Assembly: GCA_002495225.1 (NCBI GenBank)
Contig: DAEF01000024.1
Span: forward strand, 1,135-18,855
From: Methanoregulaceae archaeon UBA288
GTDB lineage: Archaea > Halobacteriota > Methanomicrobia > Methanomicrobiales > Methanospirillaceae
Direction: 5' to 3'
DNA: 17,721 bases
Under the pieces are notes generated by a model, which saw only the letters and a program-made list of their open reading frames with translations, did not search any database and was not told where the DNA came from. The stretch's first letter is position 1. The number at the start of each line of letters is the position of its first letter. A program made the position numbers and the translations under genes. Of this stretch, positions 6,682 to 13,933 are shown in pieces.

Positions 6682-7256
6682 GCCGCACCTCCATCGGTAA
6701 GGAAGTTCGCGACCAGCCTGTCGCCGCCTGCGGTCAGGCAGGACTCGGGGTGGAACTGGACGCCGTCGATGGGGAGATGCCGGTGCCGGACCCCCATGAC
6801 GACCCCGTCCTCGCGGGCCCGGGCAGTCACGACGAGGTCGGGGGGCAGGCTCGCCTCGTCGACGGCGAGGGAGTGGTACCGGACCGCGGAGAACGGGGAA
6901 GGGAGCCCGGCAAAGAGGCCGCGCCCGTCGTGATCGATGGTCGCGGGCTTCCCGTGGACCACGGTCGGGGCCGGTCGGACCCGCCCGCCGAAGGCGGCGC
7001 AGATCGCCTGGTGGCCGAGGCAAACGCCGAGGGTCGGGACGCAGGGGGAGAGGGCCTCCAGCACCTCGCGGAACCGGGCCGCCTCATCTGGGCCGCCGGG
7101 ACCCGGCGAGAGGACGACCCGCGCGCAACCGTGCGCGGCGAGCCGTTCGAGGGGGGCATCGATCGTCTCGACCACGACGTCGGCTCCGAGACGGCCGAGC
7201 TGCTGGTAGAGATTGTAGGTGAACGAGTCGAAGGCGTCCACCAGGAGCACCTTCAC
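6678..7256 (-). CDS. trpG: Anthranilate synthase glutamine amidotransferase subunit
   Basis: TrpG hydrolyses glutamine and delivers ammonia to TrpE. The 192-residue class I amidotransferase has its nucleophile Cys79 in GVCLGHQAI and the His169-Glu171 pair in VQFHPES; LLVDAFDSFTYNL and LSPGPGGP are the conserved N-terminal and oxyanion segments. It starts with GTG at 7256, overlapping the TGA of trpE as GTGA, and GGAGG lies seven bases upstream (7268-7264). Its partner in this operon is TrpE; sharing with a PabA role cannot be excluded. Confidence 0.95.
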   Translation of the reverse strand: MKVLLVDAFDSFTYNLYQQLGRLGADVVVETIDAPLERLAAHGCARVVLSPGPGGPDEAARFREVLEALSPCVPTLGVCLGHQAICAAFGGRVRPAPTVVHGKPATIDHDGRGLFAGLPSPFSAVRYHSLAVDEASLPPDLVVTARAREDGVVMGVRHRHLPIDGVQFHPESCLTAGGDRLVANFLTDGGAA

Positions 7257-8773
7257 GGGCCCGCCTCCGCGGCGGCGAGCGCCGAGAGGACACCGAGCGC
7301 TTTCGCCCTGGTCTCGTCGTACTCCCGGGCGGAGATCGAATCGGCGACGATCCCGGCTCCGACCTGGACCGACGCGACGCCATCGCGGAGCACCGCAGTC
7401 CGGATGGCGATCGCGAGGTCCATGGTCCCCGCGAGGTCGAGGTACCCGACCGCGCCTGCGTAAACCCCGCGGGGTGCCGGCTCAAGGGCCTCGATGATCG
7501 ACATCGCCCGGAGCTTCGGCGCACCGGAGACGGTGCCGGCCGGGAAACAGGCCGCGAGGGCGTCGAACCGGTCGCAGTCGTCCCGGAGGGTCGCAGTCAC
7601 GGTCGAGACGATGTGCTGGACGTGCGAGTACCGTTCGACCTCCATGAACGGCCCGACGACGACGGAGCCGGTCGCGGCCACCCGTCCGAGATCGTTCCGT
7701 GCCAGGTCGACGAGCATCAGGTGCTCGGCCCGCTCCTTCTCGTCGGCGAGGAGTTCGGTTGCGAGAGCGGCGTCTTCATCGGGAGTGGCCCCGCGCGGGC
7801 GCGTTCCTGCAATCGGAACCGTCATGACCTGGCGCCCGTCGACGCGGAGGAGCATCTCAGGGCTCGCGCCGACGACTGCCCGATCGCCCTCTTCGACGAG
7901 GTAGAGGTAGGGGCCGGGGTTCCGGGCCCGGAGCGCCCGGTAGACCGCCAGCGGGTCGCCTGAGAACGGCCGGTCGATCCGGCGGGAGACCACGACCTGC
8001 AGGCAGTCCCCGGCGCGAACATGCGCGCGGGCCGACGAGACCGCCGCCTCGAACGCGGCCCGGTCCGTCTCCGACGTCGGAGCTGCCGTCCGTGTGCCGC
8101 GATCGGACCGGTGCCGGGATACCTCGTCGCCCTGCGGGACCGCTTCGCACCGATCGGCCATCGACGCGAGCCGTCCGACCGCCCTCCCGTAGACGGCGGC
8201 GAGGTCGTCTCCCGGCGCGACGATCGGGGAGGTGACGAGCGAGCAGGTGTCGGTCGAATGGTCGATCACGAGCAGGTCGCTTCCGAGGTAGAGGCGTGCG
8301 AGCGCCCCGTCCGTCCGGCCCTCCGGGCAGGCGGAACAGTCCCGGTGGAGGGCGGCCGCGAACTCGTACGAAAACGAGCCGACGAACCCGGCCGCAAGGC
8401 GAGGTGCAGGCAGGTCGGCGAGCTTGAAACGGGAGCAGAGATCCCGGAGCCGCTCGATCACGGTCGCGCCCGCGAGGTCGCGGGCGAGAGCGGCCGCATC
8501 CGTCTCGCCGGAGAGCTCGGTCCGGTCCTCATAGAACCGGACCGCCAGGCGTGGGGCGGGTATGATGAACGAGAAACGGGCGAGCCCTCCGGGCCCTTCG
8601 ACCGACTCGAGGAGGAAGCCGACCGGCTTCCTGAAGGCCGCGTAGAGGCGTACGGGCGACCTCCCCGCGAGCGGTATCGTCCGGACCACGGGGGCCAGGA
8701 GCGGTTCCGTTGCACCACGCAGGGCCCTGACAAAGGTCTCTTCGCTGGTGTGCGTGGCGGGGGGCGGGGTCAC
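7253..8773 (-). CDS. trpE: Anthranilate synthase large subunit
   Basis: TrpE converts chorismate and ammonia to anthranilate, the first committed step of the pathway. Counted from GTG 8773 the protein has 506 residues. The N-terminal domain holds the tryptophan-binding LLES-x10-S motif exactly (Leu54 to Ser57, then Ser68), so feedback inhibition is expected. The chorismate-binding domain has IAGTRPRG, the HLMLVDLARNDLGRV block, FPAGTVSGAPK and GAGIVADS. The frame opens earlier at an ATG at 8827, but that ATG lies inside the TGTACA operator near the predicted transcription start, whereas GTG 8773 has GGGAG seven bases upstream, the same spacing as trpG. The first gene of the operon, it is separated from the upstream PAS gene by its own promoter. 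Confidence 0.93.
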   Translation of the reverse strand: MTPPPATHTSEETFVRALRGATEPLLAPVVRTIPLAGRSPVRLYAAFRKPVGFLLESVEGPGGLARFSFIIPAPRLAVRFYEDRTELSGETDAAALARDLAGATVIERLRDLCSRFKLADLPAPRLAAGFVGSFSYEFAAALHRDCSACPEGRTDGALARLYLGSDLLVIDHSTDTCSLVTSPIVAPGDDLAAVYGRAVGRLASMADRCEAVPQGDEVSRHRSDRGTRTAAPTSETDRAAFEAAVSSARAHVRAGDCLQVVVSRRIDRPFSGDPLAVYRALRARNPGPYLYLVEEGDRAVVGASPEMLLRVDGRQVMTVPIAGTRPRGATPDEDAALATELLADEKERAEHLMLVDLARNDLGRVAATGSVVVGPFMEVERYSHVQHIVSTVTATLRDDCDRFDALAACFPAGTVSGAPKLRAMSIIEALEPAPRGVYAGAVGYLDLAGTMDLAIAIRTAVLRDGVASVQVGAGIVADSISAREYDETRAKALGVLSALAAAEAGP

Positions 8774-8780
8774 AATCCGG

Positions 8781-8785
8781 CTCCC
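8781..8785 (-). promoter_or_regulatory. Ribosome binding site deciding the trpE start
   Basis: GGGAG on the minus strand lies seven bases before GTG 8773. Its presence, and the location of the in-frame ATG 8827 within the operator, favour a transcript with a roughly 50-base leader and a GTG start for trpE. Confidence 0.6.
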
Positions 8786-8801
8786 GCAATTGTCAATTTT
8801 G

Positions 8802-8815
8802 ATACATCGTTGTAT
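8802..8815. repeat. Inverted repeat in the trpE leader
   Basis: ATACA (8802-8806) and TGTAT (8811-8815) form an inverted repeat around TCGT, within the predicted trpE 5' leader and about 6 bases from the main palindrome. It resembles a relaxed copy of the TGTACA box and may be a secondary operator. A further AATTG-T-CAATT palindrome is at 8788-8798. Confidence 0.4.
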
Positions 8816-8820
8816 TTCAT

Positions 8821-8844
8821 TGTACATTACGAGGGCAATGTACA
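8821..8844. promoter_or_regulatory. TGTACA palindromic operator of the trp operon
   Basis: TGTACATT (8821-8828) and AATGTACA (8837-8844) are perfect 8-base inverted arms separated by 8 bases. The palindrome begins one base downstream of the TATA box in the trpE direction and spans the expected transcription start, so a bound repressor would block polymerase. TGTACA is the published consensus of the TRP box bound by TrpY in Methanothermobacter thermautotrophicus. No trpY-like gene is in this window, so the regulator is inferred to be encoded elsewhere. Confidence 0.75.
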
Positions 8845-8845
8845 G

Positions 8846-8853
8846 GTATATAC
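8846..8853 (-). promoter_or_regulatory. TATA box of the trp operon promoter
   Basis: GTATATAC is a strong archaeal TATA element. Read toward trpE its centre is about 76 bases before GTG 8773, and the expected transcription start is near 8823, inside the operator. It lies 28 bases past the stop of the PAS gene. Confidence 0.7.
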
Positions 8854-8881
8854 TTTGTTGATCGAATATGGTAAAAATGCC

Positions 8882-10171
8882 TCAGGAGCCCGAGACGAGG
8901 GCCGAATGGTCGATGATCACCCCGACCAGGAGCGGGACTCCGTCAGCCCCGACGCGGAGGCTCGACTTGCGGACGAGGACCCGCGACCTGCCACCTCCTG
9001 CGGCAGGGAGAGTCGTGCAGTAGACCCGCTCGCCGGGATGCTCGAGGATCTCGGCGTCGGTCGCGACGAAGGCCGCGCGGTCCTCCTCAGGGATCACCTC
9101 ATCCACGGTCGCGCCGAGTACCTCGGTCCGGCCGCGCCCGACCATCGCGGCAAAGACGTCGTTGCACTCGACGAAGACGCCGGCGGAATCGAGCGCATAG
9201 AAGGGGTGAGGGAATTCATCGATGAAGTGCTGCACGAAGACGGCCTGCTTCTGGAGCGCCTCCTCGGCTTTCTGGCACCCGGTCAGGTCGGTCAAGACCA
9301 GGTACCTCGTGATCTCGCCCTCGTGCTCGACGGCCGAGAGGCGCGCGTAGAGGTACCGTTCCGTGCCGCCCTGACGAACCCAGCACCGGAACTCCCGCGG
9401 GTTAAGGGGCTCGGCAATATGCGCCGCGATCAGGGCCGCGGCCCGTTCGCGGTCGGGCTCCGCGACGAGCCCGGCCAGATCGCAACCGGCCAGGTTGTTC
9501 CCCAGGAGCTCGGTTGCGCGGCTGTTCGCGAAGACGAGGGCCTCGCCGCGGTAGATCAGGACACCGTCCTGCACGTTTTCGGCGAGACCGCGGAAGAGCG
9601 CCTCGGAGGCGGCGAGCGCCTCCGCGGACAACCGCTGCTCGGTGATGTCGCCGAGGACGAGGACGGTCCCGTGCTCTCCCTCCTCGAAGACCATCGGGAT
9701 CGCCCGGCACCAGTACCAGCGCTCGTCCTCGCCCTCGAGGTGTATCTCGCTGGTCGTCACCTGGCCGGCCGCGGCCCGATCGAGGTGCCGGACCAGATCG
9801 TGCATCAGGGGGTCGGGGGCAGGCAGGTACTCCAGCCGCTGCCCGATTACGCGGTCCCTCGGCAGCGCCAGGAGCGCGAGGGCCGCGTCGTTCGCCTCGT
9901 TCACGCGCCGCTCCTCGTCGAGGACCAGGATCGGCTCCTCCGCGATCGAGAGCATGGACGCGACCGGGAGGCGTTTCGCGAGGGTGAAGACCTTGGCCAT
10001 GCCGAAGGTCCGCATCTCGACCTGTCCCGAGGCCCGGAGCACGTCGAGGTACCGCCCCACGGAGTGCTTGTTCTTTCCGAGTGCCGCGGCGATCTCGGTC
10101 ACGGACATGCCCTGCAGCTGTTCGCGGAGGATCTCCCGGATGCGGGTGAGCTCGGCGTCGAGGCGGGTCAT
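8882..10171 (-). CDS. Winged-HTH protein with three PAS domains
   Basis: This 429-residue protein starts with a winged helix-turn-helix (about residues 1-70; MSVTEIAAALGKNKHSVGRYLDVLRASGQVEMRTFGMAKVF region), followed by three PAS domains at roughly 72-185 (ILVLDEERRVNEAND), 190-305 (VLIYRGEALVFANSR) and 310-425 (FYALDSAGVFVECND). No histidine kinase, GAF, cyclase or receiver domain follows, and there is no membrane span, so it looks like a cytoplasmic one-component sensor that could bind DNA directly. The ligand is unknown. I believe this HTH-PAS layout is common in Methanomicrobiales. The frame is open to 10237, but a TATA box at 10195-10202 lies inside that extension, so ATG 10171 is the better start. 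It lies just upstream of the trp promoter on the same strand; whether it controls trp is untested. Confidence 0.8.
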   Translation of the reverse strand: MTRLDAELTRIREILREQLQGMSVTEIAAALGKNKHSVGRYLDVLRASGQVEMRTFGMAKVFTLAKRLPVASMLSIAEEPILVLDEERRVNEANDAALALLALPRDRVIGQRLEYLPAPDPLMHDLVRHLDRAAAGQVTTSEIHLEGEDERWYWCRAIPMVFEEGEHGTVLVLGDITEQRLSAEALAASEALFRGLAENVQDGVLIYRGEALVFANSRATELLGNNLAGCDLAGLVAEPDRERAAALIAAHIAEPLNPREFRCWVRQGGTERYLYARLSAVEHEGEITRYLVLTDLTGCQKAEEALQKQAVFVQHFIDEFPHPFYALDSAGVFVECNDVFAAMVGRGRTEVLGATVDEVIPEEDRAAFVATDAEILEHPGERVYCTTLPAAGGGRSRVLVRKSSLRVGADGVPLLVGVIIDHSALVSGS

Positions 10172-10194
10172 TGGTGTATCAATTGACCATGTCA

Positions 10195-10202
10195 CTATAT
10201 AG
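10195..10202 (-). promoter_or_regulatory. TATA box of the HTH-PAS gene
   Basis: CTATATAG is centred about 27 bases before ATG 10171 on the minus strand, fitting a leaderless message. It is self-complementary, so it could in principle also fire rightward, but a separate TTTAAAT element serves the divergent gene. Confidence 0.6.
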
Positions 10203-10262
10203 TCCTTGATGTCGTGTGCATCCGGTATGTGCAGCATTCATATGTAACCAATAAGCGATCCC

Positions 10263-10270
10263 TTTAAATT
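10263..10270 (+). promoter_or_regulatory. TATA box of the COG1361 surface-protein gene
   Basis: TTTAAATT predicts a transcription start near 10292, leaving a leader of about 26 bases that contains GGAG (10304-10308 region) ahead of ATG 10318. This supports 10318 over the GTG at 10285, which would lie upstream of the transcript. Confidence 0.5.
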
Positions 10271-10317
10271 GCTGAAGGTCATTCGTGTGTGAGCAGATCG
10301 CATCGGAGTCAGTTCTC

Positions 10318-11478
10318 ATGCAAACGAGTGGAATCCTTCGGACGGCGATCGGGTGCGCGGTGGCCGCGCTCCTCATCGCCGCCCTCATCGCGTCGCCGGC
10401 CGCGGCCGGCGCGAAGTACACGTCGGGCGGCCCCGAGCTCTCGGCCTCGATCGCGGGGTCGAACGAGGCCCCGGCCGGCCAGACCGTCACCCTGAACGTC
10501 GTGGTCCAGAACACGGGCCTGGTCGACTCGAAGATGGTCGGCACGACCGTGGTCGAGCGCACGGACCTGCCGAACACGGCCAAGTCCGTGACCGTCGCCC
10601 TCACCGGCACGAACGGCATCGCGGTCGAGTCCGACCCGCAGATGATCGGCGACGTCCTCGGCGGTGCCGCGGCCAAGGCGACCTTCGTGGTCCGCATTCC
10701 GGCCGGCACGGCCTCGGGCACGTACACCCTGCCGCTCGCCCTGAACTACACCTATCTCGCATCGGCCGAGCAGATCGGCGGCGACTCGATCAACTACCAG
10801 TACCAGGACGTCCACGAGACGATTCCACTCACCCTGACCGTCCGGCCCGAGGTCGTACTCGAGGTCGTCGACGTGACGACCGAGTCGCTCAACGTCGGGA
10901 CCGAGGGCTACCTGAACCTCACGGTCAGGAACGCCGGGACCGAGCCCGCGACCGACGCCATCGTCCGTGTCGTCCGGAACGGCCAGTCCCCCATCACCCC
11001 GGTCGACAGTTCGGCCTACGTCGGTGCGTTCGCCCCGGGCCAGACCGTGCAGCTGCGGTACAAGGTCGCCGTCTCCTCCGAGGCCGCGGCCCAGTCCTAC
11101 CCGATCGACCTCGCGGTCAGCTACGACGACCGTGACGGCATCAACCGCACGGGCCGGCCCGTGACCATCGGCGTCCCGATCGGCGGCAAGATCGGCTTCG
11201 CCGTCGTCTCGGCCCCGGCATCGGTCGCGGCCGGCGAGAAGACCGTGCTCGAGGTCGTCTACAAGAACACCGGCGCCGCGCCCGTGGCGGCGGCCCAGGC
11301 CCGGCTCTCGGCCGTGGACCCGTTCACCTCCTCGGACGACACGGCCTATCTCGGCGACATGCAGCCCGGCGAGGAGAAGACCGCCCGCTTCGAGGTCTCG
11401 GCCGACGCCGGCGCCACGGCCAAGGAGTACGGCCTCGACTCCGAGGTCCGGTACCGCGACGCCCTCGACAACTCCTAG
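10318..11478 (+). CDS. COG1361 S-layer-like surface protein, ended early by an in-frame TAG
   Basis: The encoded 386 residues begin with a signal peptide (MQTSGILRTAIGCAVAALLI, then ASPAAAGA), followed by three immunoglobulin-like CARDB/COG1361 repeats. These start near PELSASIAGSNEAPAGQTV, PEVVLEVVDVTTESLNVG and GKIGFAVVSAPASVAAGEK, and each carries the N(T/A)G turn typical of these adhesive domains (VVQNTG, VRNAG, YKNTG). The protein should be exported and lie outside the membrane. It ends ...RYRDALDNS at a TAG (11476-11478), but the same frame runs on for 46 codons encoding a membrane anchor, so the gene is interrupted. A product ending here would be secreted without its anchor. The likely partner is the RND exporter just downstream. 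Confidence 0.75.
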   Translation: MQTSGILRTAIGCAVAALLIAALIASPAAAGAKYTSGGPELSASIAGSNEAPAGQTVTLNVVVQNTGLVDSKMVGTTVVERTDLPNTAKSVTVALTGTNGIAVESDPQMIGDVLGGAAAKATFVVRIPAGTASGTYTLPLALNYTYLASAEQIGGDSINYQYQDVHETIPLTLTVRPEVVLEVVDVTTESLNVGTEGYLNLTVRNAGTEPATDAIVRVVRNGQSPITPVDSSAYVGAFAPGQTVQLRYKVAVSSEAAAQSYPIDLAVSYDDRDGINRTGRPVTIGVPIGGKIGFAVVSAPASVAAGEKTVLEVVYKNTGAAPVAAAQARLSAVDPFTSSDDTAYLGDMQPGEEKTARFEVSADAGATAKEYGLDSEVRYRDALDNS

Positions 11479-11619
11479 ATCTCCGACACCATGAAGGTCC
11501 CCGTCGCCGTCACCTCCGGCGGCAGTCTCCTCGGGTCGCCCCTCGTCCTCGCGCTCGTCGCGGCCCTGCTCATCGGGGGCGGGTATGTCGTGTACCGCCG
11601 CCGGAAGGGTACGGCCTAG
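11479..11619 (+). pseudogene. C-terminal membrane anchor cut off from the COG1361 gene by the TAG
   Basis: Directly after the TAG, in the same frame and without any frameshift, 46 codons encode ISDTMKVPVAVTSGG, a hydrophobic helix (LVLALVAALLIGGGYVV) and a basic stop-transfer end YRRRKGTA before a TAG at 11617-11619. This is a textbook C-terminal anchor for the preceding repeat protein. An internal ATG (11491) lacks a ribosome site, so independent translation is unlikely. The joined gene would be 10318-11619, 433 residues. A one-base CAG-to-TAG change could explain the break; readthrough or a sequence error are alternatives. Confidence 0.65.
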
Positions 11620-11629
11620 ACGGGTCGAT

Positions 11630-11653
11630 TGGCCGGCCCGTCGCGGCCGGCCA
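11630..11653. repeat. GC-rich hairpin between the surface protein and RND genes
   Basis: TGGCCGGCC (11630-11638) and GGCCGGCCA (11645-11653) form a perfect 9-base stem with a 6-base CGTCGC loop, followed by TTCTTCTTC. It starts 11 bases after the COG1361 stop. It may act as a partial terminator or an mRNA-stabilising 3' end that sets different levels for the two genes; it does not look like a strong T-tract archaeal terminator. Confidence 0.45.
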
Positions 11654-11666
11654 CCCGTTCTTCTTC

Positions 11667-11673
11667 AGGAGGT
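11667..11673 (+). promoter_or_regulatory. Ribosome binding site of the RND exporter
   Basis: AGGAGGT lies just before ATG 11677 and decides that start over an upstream in-frame codon at 11629, which falls before the hairpin. Confidence 0.7.
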
Positions 11674-11676
11674 CTC

Positions 11677-13920
11677 ATGAGATCCCCATTCACGCTTCTT
11701 GCCGGGCTGATCAACGCGTACCCCAAGGTCGTGGCCGGCCTCTTCCTGGTCGTGCTCGTCGCCTCGCTCTACGGGACGACCCTGATCTCGATGGAGACCG
11801 GGACGGCCGGTTACCTGGACTCGTCCACTGCCTTCGGCCAGAGCTATGACGAGTATACCTCGACCTTCAGCTCCGACGCCGTGATACTGCTGGTCGAGTC
11901 GGACGACTCGACCGGCGTCGAGCAGCTCCAGTTCCTGGACGCCCTCGAGGAAGACCTGCGCCAGCAGGAGAACGTCAAATCGGTCGCATCGATCGCCGAT
12001 CTGGTCAAGCAGGCGAACGGGGGGACGGTGCCGACCTCGGGAGCCGAGGTGACCGCGATCAAGGCCTCGATACCCCGGGACCTGCTCGACCGGTACGTCC
12101 CCTCGAACACCTTCACGCTGGTCCAGATAGCGCTCGAGGCGGGCCTCTCCAAGGACCAGAGCACCGCGGCGCTCAACAACGTCCAGTCGTTCGTCTCGAG
12201 CTCGGACGTGCCCCCCGGGACGACCGTCTCGGTGACCGGGAGCACCGCGTTCGCGCAGCAGATGGCGACCGAGATGGAAACCTCGACAGGCACCCTGATC
12301 GGGGTCGCGATGCTCCTGTTGATCGTCGTGACGGGCCTGCTCTTCGGGTACGTCAGCCACCGCTTCCTGCCCGTGCTGATCGTCGCCGTCGGCCTGGTCA
12401 TGACCTTCGGGGTCATGGGCCTGATAGGACTCAAGATCAGCATGGCCGCGATCGGGGCGTTCCCGATCCTGATCGGGCTCGGGATCGATTACGCGATCCA
12501 GTTCCAGTCCCGGCTCGAGGAGGAGTCACGCAAAGGGACGCTCGTCGAGGCGGTCCGGCAGACGATGGAGAACACCGGTCCGGCCGTCTTCTACGCGATG
12601 TTCGCGACCGCGATGGGCTTTGCCGCCCTCTTCCTCTCGCCGATCCCGATGCTCCAGGGCTTCGCCCTCGTCTCGATCGTCGGGATCGCTTCCTGCTACG
12701 CGGTCTCGCTCGTCGGCATCCCCGTCTACGCCCGGCTGGTCAACTACCGACCGAAGGGCGTCCACGCGGAGGTGCACGAGGCGACTGGGTACGACCGGTT
12801 CCTCGGCACCCTCTCGGTCCGGATCGCGAAGAACCCTCTGCCCCTGCTCGCCGTTGTCGGCCTCGTGGCGCTCGTCGGGGTCGCGCTCGACCCGTCCATC
12901 CCCATCTCCACGGACGAGAACTCGTTCGTTCCCCAGGACATGCCGGCCCTGGTCCTGATGGAGAAGGTGAGCCGGACCATGGGTTCGACCTCCCCGGTCC
13001 CGATCTTCGTCAGGGGGGACGGGGTCGATAGCCTGGACTCGATGAACTGGATGCTCGAGTTCGAGAAGTATGCACTTGAGCATCACGCGGACCGACTGAC
13101 GGGCGCAACCAGCATCGCCGACCTCGTGGTCCAGTACAACGGCGGCACGATGCCGGCAACGGAGACCGAACTCCAGGCCGTGCTCGCCGCCATGCCCGAG
13201 GCGGCGAAGAGCCCCTACCTCTCGGGGCACGGTACCGCGCAGATCCAGTTCTCCTCCGCCAAGATGGGGATGCCGGTCCAGGCGGCCCTCAAGACGCAGC
13301 TCGAGGACGAGCTCGCGTTCATCAACCCGCCCCCGGGGATCGTCGCGGAGCCCACGGGATCGTTCACGCTCTTCACGAAGCTGATCGGCGACATCGCGGA
13401 GAACAAGGACAAGATGACCGTGCTCGGCTTCGTCCTGGTCCTCGGCACTCTGCTCGTCGTCTACCGGAAGATCGACGCGGCCGCCCCCCTGATCCCGATC
13501 GTCGCGGTGGTCGGCTGGAACGCCGTCGCCATGACTCTGCTCGGGATCGACTACACTCCGCTCACGGCGACCCTCGGCGCGATGACGATCGGAGTCGCGG
13601 CCGAGTACACGATCCTGGTGCTCGAGCGGTTCCTCGAGGAGCGGGAGAGGACCGGCGATGTCTTCGTCGCGATCGAGCACTCGGTCCAGAAGATCGGGCG
13701 CGCGATCACCGTCTCGGGGCTCGCGACCATCGCCGCGTTCTCGGCCCTCTGCGTCTCGACCTTCCCCATGATCTCGAACTTCGGGGTCACGACCGTGATC
13801 GCGGTCGGCTTTTCCCTGATCGGCGCGATCGTGGTGATGCCCGCGGCCCTCGTCGTGGTGGACAGGGCCCAGACGCGGATCGAGCACCGCCGCGAGGCCC
13901 GGTCCGGCGCCGCCGCCTGA
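11677..13920 (+). CDS. RND/MMPL-type exporter (HAE3 family, COG1033)
   Basis: The 747-residue membrane protein has the duplicated RND layout. An N-terminal helix (VVAGLFLVVLVASLYG) is followed by an extracytoplasmic domain to about residue 205 and a five-helix block containing GLGIDYAIQFQSR (Asp271). A linking helix (PLLAVVGLVALVGVAL) leads into the second outer domain and the second helix block, containing GVAAEYTILVLERF (Glu643). Relatives are proton-driven exporters of hydrophobic compounds; the substrate here is unknown. The acidic residue in each half is the likely proton relay, though the second copy has Glu where the first has Asp. Its position after a COG1361 surface protein fits a pairing I believe recurs in methanogens, suggesting work at the cell envelope. 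ATG 11677 follows a strong AGGAGGT. Confidence 0.88.
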   Translation: MRSPFTLLAGLINAYPKVVAGLFLVVLVASLYGTTLISMETGTAGYLDSSTAFGQSYDEYTSTFSSDAVILLVESDDSTGVEQLQFLDALEEDLRQQENVKSVASIADLVKQANGGTVPTSGAEVTAIKASIPRDLLDRYVPSNTFTLVQIALEAGLSKDQSTAALNNVQSFVSSSDVPPGTTVSVTGSTAFAQQMATEMETSTGTLIGVAMLLLIVVTGLLFGYVSHRFLPVLIVAVGLVMTFGVMGLIGLKISMAAIGAFPILIGLGIDYAIQFQSRLEEESRKGTLVEAVRQTMENTGPAVFYAMFATAMGFAALFLSPIPMLQGFALVSIVGIASCYAVSLVGIPVYARLVNYRPKGVHAEVHEATGYDRFLGTLSVRIAKNPLPLLAVVGLVALVGVALDPSIPISTDENSFVPQDMPALVLMEKVSRTMGSTSPVPIFVRGDGVDSLDSMNWMLEFEKYALEHHADRLTGATSIADLVVQYNGGTMPATETELQAVLAAMPEAAKSPYLSGHGTAQIQFSSAKMGMPVQAALKTQLEDELAFINPPPGIVAEPTGSFTLFTKLIGDIAENKDKMTVLGFVLVLGTLLVVYRKIDAAAPLIPIVAVVGWNAVAMTLLGIDYTPLTATLGAMTIGVAAEYTILVLERFLEERERTGDVFVAIEHSVQKIGRAITVSGLATIAAFSALCVSTFPMISNFGVTTVIAVGFSLIGAIVVMPAALVVVDRAQTRIEHRREARSGAAA

Positions 13921-13933
13921 CCGGCTCGCCCCT

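Noticed and set aside
8774..8827. ATG 8827 as the trpE start
   Set aside because: It lies inside the TGTACA palindrome at or before the predicted transcription start and has no ribosome site; GTG 8773 has GGGAG at the right distance and gives the family N-terminus.
8882..10171. The HTH-PAS protein as the TrpY repressor
   Set aside because: TrpY is a small HTH protein without PAS domains; nothing in this protein resembles a tryptophan-binding domain. Adjacency alone is not enough.
8021..10186. A 721-codon plus-strand open frame opposite trpE and the HTH-PAS gene
   Set aside because: It crosses the AT-rich trp promoter and operator and is antisense to two genes with clear domains; the composition is that of a shadow frame.
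11476..11478. TAG read as pyrrolysine in the surface protein
   Set aside because: Several other genes here (LURP-one, DUF2284, GNAT, and the surface protein's own final codon) end in TAG, so TAG is an ordinary stop. No pyl genes are in the window. A mutation or sequence error is simpler, though readthrough is not excluded.
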